Of a stretch of DNA of 9,339 bases, positions 1 to 5,713 are shown piece after piece; within the stretch, counting starts at the first letter, position 1, and every line of letters starts with the position of its first letter. Below the pieces are notes generated by a model. The model saw only the letters and a program-made list of their open reading frames with translations. It was not told the DNA's origin and did not search any database. The translations under genes were made by a program, and so were the position numbers. This stretch comes from an uncultured Lachnospiraceae bacterium (lineage in GTDB: Bacteria > Bacillota > Clostridia > Lachnospirales > Lachnospiraceae). The stretch spans positions 1 to 9,339 of the forward strand of contig CAMTBF010000111.1 of the NCBI GenBank assembly GCA_947068385.1, written 5' to 3'.

Positions 1-6
1 AGGGCG

Positions 7-204
7 ATGATATCATTCCTGGAGATGGTGCAGCGGTATCCGATCGGCGCGAAGGTGGACCTGCCGATGCGGGAGGGCAAGGGAGGCCCCCAGGAGATCG
101 TGGGCTATGAGTATTACAACGGAAGCGGCTTCCTGGTCTTCGGGGACGAGGAAAGGGTGAACGTGGACCAGCTTTCGGGGGAACCGCATCCAAAGCTTTA
201 TTAA
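7..204 (+). CDS. Unrecognised small protein (65 aa, possibly 5'-truncated)
   Basis: I do not recognise this protein. The frame is open back to base 1, so the start may lie upstream of the window. The ATG at 7 is preceded only by AGGGCG, so its ribosome binding site cannot be judged. The product has no signal peptide or membrane segment. It has a PIGAKVDLP stretch, then a Gly-rich turn, then a run of alternating hydrophobic and charged residues (QEIVGYEYYNG, GFLVFGDEERVNVDQL). This pattern suggests a small beta-rich domain, but that is inference. It ends with TAA at 202-204, 78 bases before the next gene, with an A/T-rich gap and a hairpin between them. Codon use resembles that of the neighbours, which supports it being a real gene. 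Confidence 0.6.
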   Translation: MISFLEMVQRYPIGAKVDLPMREGKGGPQEIVGYEYYNGSGFLVFGDEERVNVDQLSGEPHPKLY

Positions 205-239
205 ATCTTAATGTTTACACAATAGAAAAGTAAAAAACC

Positions 240-281
240 AAGGCCTCCTGCTATTTTATAATCCAGATAGCAGGAGGTCTT
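240..281 (+). promoter_or_regulatory. 15-bp hairpin enclosing the ribosome binding site of the peptidase gene
   Basis: The arm at 240-254 (AAGGCCTCCTGCTAT) pairs with 267-281 (ATAGCAGGAGGTCTT) over 15 consecutive positions, with one G-U pair (243/278) and a 12-nt loop. The right arm contains AGGAGG (272-277), the ribosome binding site for the ATG at 283, and the left arm supplies the complementary CCTCCT. If transcribed, the folded leader would hide the site. An alternative reading is a transcription terminator: on the - strand the stem is followed by GGTTTTTT. On the + strand it is followed only by CATGATGG, a poor U-tract, and no - strand gene runs into it. The loop also contains TATAAT (257-262), but there is no convincing -35 box at the right distance. 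Confidence 0.6.
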
Positions 282-282
282 C

Positions 283-1320
283 ATGATGGGATATTACAGG
301 ACGATAGAGGGAAACGCGGCTGGCGGGAGGACTGTGCAGCCATATATGGAACGGTTCAGCGCAGGGCAGCAGGGAACAGGGAGCCGGGGCCGCCAGGGAA
401 CGGAGGGCCGCAGCGCCAAAATTTCGGATATCAGGCAGCAAGGCCCCAGGCCGCAGGACAGGAGCCGCACCGGCACGCGCTCAGCCGCTGCCCGGCGGGA
501 GCTGTGCAGGAGGCGCAGAAGGAGGCGGCAGGCCCTGGGATTTTTGAGGTTCGCGGTATGCCTGTTCCTGGTGTTCGGCATATTGGTGATGGTCAAAGGC
601 GGGATCGCCCTGGCGGCTTCCCTGGGCCGGGCTCTGGGAATGGGCAGGGAGGAGGAGACCAGGAGCCTGATCCTCCCGGAGGAGGATGCAGCCGCCCTGT
701 ATGGGGACAGGTACGGGGAGAAGCTGGCGGAGCTTCTGGAGCGCAATGAAGAGGCGGCGGACTATGTAGAAAGCTATCCGGAACGGGAGGCCTACAAAAG
801 CCAGCCCATAGACCTGACACAGGAGCTACGTAGCGGCAGCGTCCCTCTCCTGATGCAATGGGACAAGCGCTGGGGCTACGACGCCTACGGCAGCAACATG
901 ATAGGCCTTGCGGGCTGCGGGCCGGTGTGCCTGACCATGGCCTATCTGCACTTCACCGGGGATGCCGCCATGACGCCCCGGGAGATGGCGGCCTTTGCCT
1001 ATGACAACGGTTACTACACCGAGGACGCCGGGACGAAATGGAGCCTCTGGACAGAGGGCGTAGGGAAGCTTGGGCTCGGGGGGGAGGAGCTGCCTCTGGA
1101 CGAAAGTGTGATGAAACAGGCATTGGATGACGGAAAATTGATTGTCTGCAGCATGGGCCCCGGGGACTTTACCACAGAGGGCCATTTCATCCTGATCCGG
1201 GGCTATGACGGGAACGGCTTCTACGTCAACGACCCCAACCGCAGGAGCAACAGCGAGAAGCAGTGGGAATTCGACGTCCTGCGGAGCCAGATCCGGAACC
1301 TCTGGGCATTGAGCGGGTGA
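283..1320 (+). CDS. Membrane-anchored C39-like (papain-fold) cysteine peptidase
   Basis: Residues 1-85 are a polar, Gln/Gly/Arg-rich segment ending in a run of arginines (about 76-82). A single membrane helix follows at about 87-113. This predicts an N-in signal anchor with the C-terminal domain outside the cell. A charged linker (about 120-180) leads to a Peptidase_C39_2-type domain at about 186-340. Visible landmarks are QWDKRWG (Q192, likely oxyanion-hole glutamine), GCGPVCLTM (C212, likely nucleophile), GHFILIRGYD (H301, likely catalytic histidine) and VNDPN (D317). All expected catalytic positions are present. In known families, proteins of this type cleave peptides or act as cell-surface hydrolases; the substrate here cannot be told. 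ATG 283 has AGGAGG five bases upstream, and ATG 286 is an equally spaced alternative. The gene stands alone, with a regulator gene 87 bases further on. Confidence 0.85.
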   Translation: MMGYYRTIEGNAAGGRTVQPYMERFSAGQQGTGSRGRQGTEGRSAKISDIRQQGPRPQDRSRTGTRSAAARRELCRRRRRRRQALGFLRFAVCLFLVFGILVMVKGGIALAASLGRALGMGREEETRSLILPEEDAAALYGDRYGEKLAELLERNEEAADYVESYPEREAYKSQPIDLTQELRSGSVPLLMQWDKRWGYDAYGSNMIGLAGCGPVCLTMAYLHFTGDAAMTPREMAAFAYDNGYYTEDAGTKWSLWTEGVGKLGLGGEELPLDESVMKQALDDGKLIVCSMGPGDFTTEGHFILIRGYDGNGFYVNDPNRRSNSEKQWEFDVLRSQIRNLWALSG

Positions 1321-1356
1321 TTCGTTGGCCTGCCGTCGGCTTTTTCTTTCTTTCCC

Positions 1357-1385
1357 TTGCTTTCTCATTCTTTCTCGTGTATAAT
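1357..1385 (+). promoter_or_regulatory. Promoter of the AlbA_2/ATPase regulator gene
   Basis: TTGCTT at 1357-1362 and a perfect TATAAT at 1380-1385 are separated by 17 bases, the ideal sigma-A spacing. The -35 box is weak (only TTG matches), and the upstream stretch is very pyrimidine-rich. Transcription should begin near 1391-1393, almost at the ribosome binding site (1393-1400), giving a leader of only about 16 bases before ATG 1408. Confidence 0.65.
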
Positions 1386-1407
1386 GAGTAGGAAAGGAGG
1401 GATTGCC

Positions 1408-2703
1408 ATGGCTTTATCTGAAAATCAGGACATAGAATTCAAGCAGGAATATGTCCCGGAGATCCGCAAGGAAGTGGTCGCCTTTGCCAATACAGACGGA
1501 GGAAGCGTCCTGGTGGGGGTCCGGAAGGACGGCAGTGTCTGCGGCATCGACGACCCGGATGGGGTGATGCTCCAGCTCGCGAATTCCCTGAAGGACGCAA
1601 TCGCTCCGGATATCATGCCTTTCGTGGATATCCATACGATTCGGCAGGAGGGGAAGGACATTGTGGAGGTCACCGTCTCTACGGGCACGAACCGTCCTTA
1701 TTATATCAGGGAAAAGGGATTGAAGCCTTCCGGCGTCTATGTCAGGAAGGGAAGCTCCTCCCAGCCCATGACGGACGAGGGGATCCGGGAAATGATTGTC
1801 CAGAACACGGGCAGATCCTTTGAGGCCTGCCGAAGCCTGCGGCAGGACCTCACGTTCCGGACGCTGGCGGAGGAGCTGGACAGGAGGGATATAGAGCATG
1901 GAAAACCCCAGATGCGGACATTGCGGCTGATCGGGGAAGACGGGCTGTACACCAATCTTGCCCTGCTGCTGTCCGATCAGTGCGAATCCACCACAAAGGT
2001 CGCCCTGTTCCAGGGGACGGATAAGGCCGTGTTCAGGGACAGGCAGGAATTCTCCGGCTCTATCCTGAGGCAGATGGAGGAGGTATACCGCCTCATTGAC
2101 ATGAACAACAAGACAAAGGCCGTTTTTTCGGGGCTTGAGCGGACGGATATCAGGGACTACCCGGAGGAGGCGGTGAGGGAGGCGTGGCTGAACTGCCTTA
2201 CGCACAGAGATTATTCCTTCAGCGGCAGCACGATCATCAATATCTATGACGACAGGATGGAATTCGTCTCCCTGGGAGGACTGGTTCCCGGGCTTGACCT
2301 GGATTCCATATTCCTGGGGGCGTCCCAGTCCAGGAATCCGAATCTGGCGGCGGTGTTCTACAGGATGCGGCTGATTGAAAGCTATGGCACGGGCATCGGA
2401 AAAATAAGACGCGTATACGCGGGAAAGAAAAGGCAGCCGGAATTTGAGACGGCGAAGGGCGTGTTCCGGGTGACGCTGCCGAACTGCAATGAGCAGAGGA
2501 CGGCGGAGAGGGACCTGCCGGAGGAGCAGAGGCAGATGGTCCTGGATTTTGCCGCCGAAAACGGTTCCGTCAGCAGGAAAGAGGTGGAGGAGCTGATCCA
2601 GGCCGGTACGACGAAAGCCTTTCGGCTGCTGCGGGAGCTCTGTGCGGATGGGAAATTAAAGGCCGAGGGAAGCGGCAGGCTGAGCAGATATATCCCTTCC
2701 TAG
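1408..2703 (+). CDS. AlbA_2 (Schlafen-type) domain / HATPase_c_4 regulator-like protein
   Basis: This 431-residue protein has the layout of the widespread 'ATP-binding / putative transcriptional regulator' family. An AlbA_2 nucleic-acid-binding-like domain lies at about 5-130 (ENQDIEFKQ at 5-13, VVAFANTDGGSVLVGV at 23-38, GVYVRKGSSSQPM at 109-121). A central linker follows, then a GHKL-ATPase-related HATPase_c_4 region at about 250-358 (YPEEAVREAWLN at 251-262, HRDY at 266-269, SRNPNLA at 308-314, ESYGTGIGKI at 324-333). The C-terminus (about 370-431) looks like a small winged helix. Members are usually annotated as regulators, but few have a proven role, so the target is unknown. ATG 1408 is chosen because AAAGGAGG (1393-1400) lies seven bases upstream. 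A longer reading from TTG 1357 would run through the promoter and is unlikely. The next gene begins 64 bases downstream with no terminator between, so read-through is possible. Confidence 0.88.
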   Translation: MALSENQDIEFKQEYVPEIRKEVVAFANTDGGSVLVGVRKDGSVCGIDDPDGVMLQLANSLKDAIAPDIMPFVDIHTIRQEGKDIVEVTVSTGTNRPYYIREKGLKPSGVYVRKGSSSQPMTDEGIREMIVQNTGRSFEACRSLRQDLTFRTLAEELDRRDIEHGKPQMRTLRLIGEDGLYTNLALLLSDQCESTTKVALFQGTDKAVFRDRQEFSGSILRQMEEVYRLIDMNNKTKAVFSGLERTDIRDYPEEAVREAWLNCLTHRDYSFSGSTIINIYDDRMEFVSLGGLVPGLDLDSIFLGASQSRNPNLAAVFYRMRLIESYGTGIGKIRRVYAGKKRQPEFETAKGVFRVTLPNCNEQRTAERDLPEEQRQMVLDFAAENGSVSRKEVEELIQAGTTKAFRLLRELCADGKLKAEGSGRLSRYIPS

Positions 2704-2767
2704 CTGACTGGATCAGGCGGATTGGGAGATTTGCATTTACAGGAAGGCAATGTGGGAGGCGTTTCGG

Positions 2768-3787
2768 ATGAGATATGAATTTTGGGCAGGTTCCTATGGG
2801 ACGAAAGAGGAGGAGACGATTGCCAGATTTTCACTGGATACGGAAACCGGGCAGATGGTGAAGGTCTACGGCTATCGGGGGGCGGAGAACCCGTCGTGGA
2901 TTGGCCTGAACAGGGCGAAGACGGTTCTGTATTCGGTAGAGGAGCTGTCGCCCCAGGGGCGGATCCGGGCATTCGCCATGGGGGAGCAGGGGCTGGAGCC
3001 CAGGGCCTGCCTCTCCACCGGAGGGGCAGATCCCTGCCACATCTGCCTGGACGAAGGGGAGAGGTATCTGCTCACGGCCAACTATACCAGCGGCTCCCTG
3101 GCGGCTTTCGGGCTGGACGGGGAGGGAATCCCTGTCCGTGAGGCGGATTTCATCCAGCACAGCGGCAGCGGCAGGAACCCCGCCAGGCAGGAGGGGCCCC
3201 ATGTCCACTTCTCCTGTGTCAGGGGGGAGCGGGCCTTTGTAGTGGATCTGGGCACGGATCTGGTGCATATCTACGGCCTGGACAGGAAAACAGGACGCCT
3301 GGAGGATACGGGAAAGCCCCTGAGGCTTCCGGCCGGTGCAGGCCCCAGGCATCTGGCGTTCCACCCCGGCATCCCCGGGCTGATCTACGTGGCCTGCGAG
3401 CTGGACAGCAGTGTGGCCCTGTTCCGGGAAAAGGAGGGGGAGTACGTGCCGGAGGGGATGGTCTCGGCCCTGCCGGAATCCTTTCACGGGGAGAACACGG
3501 CCGCCGCCATCCGTATCCACGGGGACAGGCTCTTAGTCAGCAACCGGGGCCATGACAGCATCGCAGTGTTCTCGATGCAGGAGGACGGCGGGCTGCGCCT
3601 GTGCCAGACGGTTCCCACAGGAGGAAAGGTTCCCAGGGACTTTGCCGTCATGGGGGAATATGTGGTGATCGCCAACCAGGGCTCCGATGAGATCACGGCC
3701 CTGCGCATGAATCTGGCCACAGGGCAGCTGGAGCCCACGGACATCCGCACGCCCATGCACCGCCCCACCTGCATCTGCCCTGCCTGA
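2768..3787 (+). CDS. Lactonase family protein, 6-phosphogluconolactonase-like
   Basis: This 339-residue cytoplasmic protein belongs to the seven-bladed beta-propeller lactonase family (YbhE/Pgl type, PF10282). The family's best-known member hydrolyses 6-phosphogluconolactone to 6-phosphogluconate in the oxidative pentose phosphate pathway. Landmarks are WAGSYGT (6-12), NPSW (41-44), LLTANYTSGSLAAF (101-114), GPHVHFS (143-149), GAGPRHLAFHP (190-200), SNRGHDSIAVF (258-268), GKVPRDF (286-292) and IANQGSDEI (301-309). Length is normal for the family. ATG 2768 is preferred: GGGAGG (2754-2759) lies eight bases upstream. ATG 2750 would add six residues but has AGGAAGG only two bases away. No zwf or gnd is in the window, so the substrate is inferred from family only; other members may act on other lactones. 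Confidence 0.9.
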   Translation: MRYEFWAGSYGTKEEETIARFSLDTETGQMVKVYGYRGAENPSWIGLNRAKTVLYSVEELSPQGRIRAFAMGEQGLEPRACLSTGGADPCHICLDEGERYLLTANYTSGSLAAFGLDGEGIPVREADFIQHSGSGRNPARQEGPHVHFSCVRGERAFVVDLGTDLVHIYGLDRKTGRLEDTGKPLRLPAGAGPRHLAFHPGIPGLIYVACELDSSVALFREKEGEYVPEGMVSALPESFHGENTAAAIRIHGDRLLVSNRGHDSIAVFSMQEDGGLRLCQTVPTGGKVPRDFAVMGEYVVIANQGSDEITALRMNLATGQLEPTDIRTPMHRPTCICPA

Positions 3788-3867
3788 GCCTTTGAACCCT
3801 AAGCCTTAAGCCTGCGCGCCTTGCGCCATGTATATGACGGCAGCGGCGCAGATTCCTTCTGAACCGT

Positions 3868-3891
3868 TGCCATAATAGTCAACTGCCATAA
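3868..3891 (+). repeat. Two direct copies of TGCCATAA upstream of a promoter
   Basis: TGCCATAA occurs at 3868-3875 and 3884-3891, with 16 bases between starts, about 19 bases upstream of the -35 box at 3910. The spacing (about one and a half helical turns) and position could suit an activator or repressor, but eight bases is short and chance cannot be excluded. The same gap also has a perfect tandem TAAGCCT pair at 3800-3813, with no visible role. Confidence 0.3.
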
Positions 3892-3909
3892 CTTGGTTCG
3901 CCTGCGGGG

Positions 3910-3938
3910 TTGTAACTGGCCCGGGAATGTGGTATAAT
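3910..3938 (+). promoter_or_regulatory. Strong extended -10 promoter of the kinase-like gene
   Basis: TTGTAA (3910-3915) and a perfect TATAAT (3933-3938) are 17 bases apart, and TGG directly before the -10 box forms the extended TGn element. Transcription should start near 3944-3946, giving a leader of about 40 bases before ATG 3985. This is the best sigma-A promoter in the window and probably drives both the kinase-like gene and the 63-residue gene, up to the terminator at 4730-4763. Confidence 0.8.
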
Positions 3939-3984
3939 CTCCTTAAATTTAGGCAGGTATGTGGCCAAATGGGGAGGAACGCGT

Positions 3985-4470
3985 ATGAATCTGGTAATCA
4001 CCATGAGTCGAAGGTTTGGAACCGGTGCCAGCACCATTGCGGCGGAGCTGTCTGAGAAACTGGACATTCCGGTGTATGACAAGGCGTACATAGAGCATGA
4101 GCTGGAGGGCCATAGCTATGCGGACGAGACGGAGCTGATCAGGGAGCTGGCCTCTCACTCCTGCATCATCTTAGGGCGCTGCGCCTCGGAGATCCTGCGG
4201 GATCAGGGGAACGTGTTCAACATCTACGTCTGCGCCGACAAGGAGGACCGCATCCGGCGCGTCATGGGCCAGAAGTCCCTGCCCTACGAGGAGGCCAAGG
4301 CCATGCTGGAGGAGAACGACAGGGCCCGCAGCGAGTACTATTACAGGCATACGGGAAAGGTCTGGGGGGACGTGAACAACTACCACATGATCCTGGACAC
4401 CTCCCAGTTCGGCATCCAGAACTGCGCGGGCATTTTGCTGAAATATTTCGAGCGGATTGAAGTGATATAA
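3985..4470 (+). CDS. Cytidylate kinase-like family protein, short form
   Basis: This 161-residue protein resembles the Cytidylate_kin2 family of P-loop nucleotide kinase relatives. It shows a P-loop-like N-terminus (VITMSRRFGTGASTIAAEL, 4-22), a YDK motif (31-33), IILGRCASEIL (61-71), a VFNIYVCADKEDRIRRV strand-helix unit (77-93), and a C-terminal acidic/aromatic helix with NDRARSEYYY (111-120) followed by W127, D129 and NNYH (131-134). Typical members are about 200 residues; the segment between YDK and GRC seems shortened here. The loop reads GTGAST, lacking a lysine at the usual GxGKST position, so kinase activity is uncertain. ATG 3985 has GGGGAGG (3971-3977) seven bases upstream, so the GTG at 3961 is not needed. 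A small gene follows 29 bases later. Real family membership is likely; the substrate is not known. Confidence 0.85.
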   Translation: MNLVITMSRRFGTGASTIAAELSEKLDIPVYDKAYIEHELEGHSYADETELIRELASHSCIILGRCASEILRDQGNVFNIYVCADKEDRIRRVMGQKSLPYEEAKAMLEENDRARSEYYYRHTGKVWGDVNNYHMILDTSQFGIQNCAGILLKYFERIEVI

Positions 4471-4499
4471 AACTGTATCAACGGAAAGCGGGTGATGAT

Positions 4500-4691
4500 A
4501 TGCCAAATGGCCTGGAAATCATGAAAGCAGCCATCGACGATTTTAAAAAGATTCAGGACTATATGATTCTGGCCAAAGAAGAGAACGCGGAAAGGACATA
4601 CGCAAAGCTGAAGGACGAATATCTTTCTTTAAAAGCGATTCTGACGGTGGCCGGCGTCAACCTGACGGACATTGATAAGATGAAAGAGTGA
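4500..4691 (+). CDS. Unrecognised 63-aa helical protein
   Basis: I do not recognise a family. The protein is soluble, without signal or membrane segment. It appears almost wholly alpha-helical: residues about 3-54 have a charged/hydrophobic heptad-like pattern (IMKAAIDDFKKIQDYMILAKEE, then TYAKLKDEYLSLKAIL, paraphrasing positions 7-28 and 33-48), followed by GVNLTDIDKMKE. It starts 29 bases after the kinase-like gene, and no promoter is visible in the gap. It is therefore probably the second gene of that transcript. The ribosome binding site is weak (GCGGGTGATG just before ATG 4500), so translation may depend on the upstream gene. The terminator at 4730-4763 follows. Confidence 0.7.
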   Translation: MPNGLEIMKAAIDDFKKIQDYMILAKEENAERTYAKLKDEYLSLKAILTVAGVNLTDIDKMKE

Positions 4692-4729
4692 TTCCAGCCG
4701 GGAGCTGACAGAATCAGAGTTGCGCTTAC

Positions 4730-4763
4730 GCACCCTTAAGACCACGGTCTTAGGGGTGCTTTT
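4730..4763 (+). terminator. Intrinsic terminator closing the kinase-like/63-aa transcript
   Basis: The arms GCACCCTTAAGAC (from 4730) and GTCTTAGGGGTGC (to 4759) pair over 13 positions with one U-G pair and a four-base loop (CACG). TTTT (4760-4763) and an A/T-rich stretch follow. It separates the left genes from the antiporter operon. Confidence 0.88.
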
Positions 4764-4777
4764 CATATAAAAAACTC

Positions 4778-4806
4778 TTTACTTCAAGCCCGATTCGGAT
4801 TAAAAT
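4778..4806 (+). promoter_or_regulatory. Probable promoter of the Mrp/Mbh-type antiporter operon
   Basis: TTTACT (4778-4783) and TAAAAT (4801-4806) are 17 bases apart, each a moderate match to sigma-A consensus. Transcription would start near 4812-4814, just before the ribosome binding site AGGGAGGTG (4818-4825), so the leader is very short. A nine-base palindrome, CCGATTCGG (4790-4798), lies between the two boxes and could be an operator, although it is short. Confidence 0.6.
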
Positions 4807-4830
4807 AACATACTTGTAGGGAGGTGCGCT

Positions 4831-5295
4831 ATGTTCTTGATTTATTTTCTGCTGTGGATCGTCTTCAACGGCGCGGTCACGTTGGAGATATGCCTGTTCG
4901 GCCTGGCGATCGCCGGGGCGCTGCTTGCCTTTTCCTGCAGGTTCATGGATTACAGCCTGGCCAGGGAGCGCAGGGTCTACAGGAATGCCTTCCTGTTCCT
5001 GAGATACTGCCGCCTGCTGGTGGCGGAGATCGTCAGGGCCAACGTGAATGCCATGCGCATGATACTCACCCAGCGGGAGGAGATAGAGCCCGCGCTGGTG
5101 AGCTTCCGCACCGACTTAAAGTCCCAGGCGGGAAAGGCCCTGCTGGCCAATGCCATCACCCTGACCCCGGGGACCATCACCGTGACCCTGGAGGGGGCCG
5201 AGTACACCGTGCACTGTCTGGACGAGTCCATGGCGGAGGGCATCCAGGACAGCGAATTCGTGACATATATCCGGAAGTTTGAGGAAACCATATAA
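4831..5295 (+). CDS. mrpE: Na+/H+ antiporter subunit E (MrpE/MnhE, MbhA-like)
   Basis: This is the first gene of the antiporter operon. The 154-residue protein has two hydrophobic helices in residues 1-36, a third around 53-70, and a cytoplasmic C-terminal domain. That domain carries the MNHE signature LLANAITLTPGTITV (104-118), where LTPGT is the most diagnostic part. MrpE is a small structural subunit of the hetero-oligomeric Mrp complex. In known systems it is needed for assembly and activity but is not thought to carry the main proton path. Length matches the family (about 155-165). ATG 4831 has AGGGAGGTG (4818-4825) five bases upstream. The next gene begins 55 bases on, the largest gap in the operon. 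The same piece is called MbhA in membrane-bound hydrogenases, so the product alone does not tell which complex it serves. Confidence 0.93.
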   Translation: MFLIYFLLWIVFNGAVTLEICLFGLAIAGALLAFSCRFMDYSLARERRVYRNAFLFLRYCRLLVAEIVRANVNAMRMILTQREEIEPALVSFRTDLKSQAGKALLANAITLTPGTITVTLEGAEYTVHCLDESMAEGIQDSEFVTYIRKFEETI

Positions 5296-5350
5296 ATGCA
5301 CCGGCTGACCGGCGGTGCGGGAGGGCGTTTTTCAGAGGAGAAGGACAGGG

Positions 5351-5713
5351 ATGGGAAGAGGAATCGAGGGCCTGGAGGAGGCTTATGGCATATTTTTCAC
5401 AGGAGCGCTGATCGTGCTGGCAATCCTGGTGGTGCTTTGCCTGATACGGGCCATCATCGGCCCCAGGGTGGCGGACAGGATTGTGTCCGTGAACATGACG
5501 GGCACCATGGTCATCGTGATAATCGCCATTCTGGCGCTGATGCTGGAAGAAGGGTATCTGGTGGATATCTGCCTGATCTACGCCATGATCAGCTTCCTGG
5601 CGGTGATCGTGCTGGTGAAGGTGTACATGGGCGTATATCTGGAAGGGAAGCGGAAGGAACCGAATGACCACGAGGATATAGTAGAAAAGGCGGCAGAGGA
5701 GGATGCGTCATGA
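5351..5713 (+). CDS. mrpF: Na+/H+ antiporter subunit F (MrpF/MnhF, MbhB-like)
   Basis: This 120-residue protein has three hydrophobic helices at about 14-34, 50-66 and 70-94. The conserved loop LIRAIIGPRVADRIVSVN (31-48) includes the family's conserved acidic residue (D42 in ADR). MrpF forms part of the membrane core of the antiporter, and in structural work its conserved aspartate has been placed near the proposed cation path; that role is family knowledge, not shown here. The core is of normal size, but the protein has a longer N-terminus (about 12 residues before helix 1) and a charged C-terminal tail (99-120), so it exceeds the usual 85-95 residues. ATG 5351 is chosen over GTG 5315: GAAGGA (5340-5345) and AGGAG (5336-5340) lie just upstream. 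Its stop codon overlaps the next start by four bases (ATGA at 5710-5713), suggesting coupled translation. Confidence 0.92.
   Translation: MGRGIEGLEEAYGIFFTGALIVLAILVVLCLIRAIIGPRVADRIVSVNMTGTMVIVIIAILALMLEEGYLVDICLIYAMISFLAVIVLVKVYMGVYLEGKRKEPNDHEDIVEKAAEEDAS

Noticed and set aside
214..262. Promoter made of TTTACA (214) and TATAAT (257)
   Set aside because: The spacer would be 37 bases. Neither box has a partner at a proper distance, so I do not call a promoter for the peptidase gene.
1328..1348. Possible terminator after the peptidase gene (GGCC/GGC followed by T's)
   Set aside because: The stem is only three to four pairs. The T-rich run belongs to a longer pyrimidine tract, so a terminator is not supported.
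1357..1407. TTG 1357 as the start of the AlbA_2/ATPase protein
   Set aside because: This stretch contains the -35 and -10 boxes, and a strong ribosome binding site points to ATG 1408.
1414..2205. 263-codon - strand frame opposite the AlbA_2 gene
   Set aside because: No domain or ribosome binding site is visible; the + strand frame carries the AlbA_2 and HATPase motifs.
3822..3850. Inverted repeat TGCGCC/GGCGCA after the lactonase gene
   Set aside because: A six-pair stem with a 17-base loop and no T-run is too weak to call a terminator.
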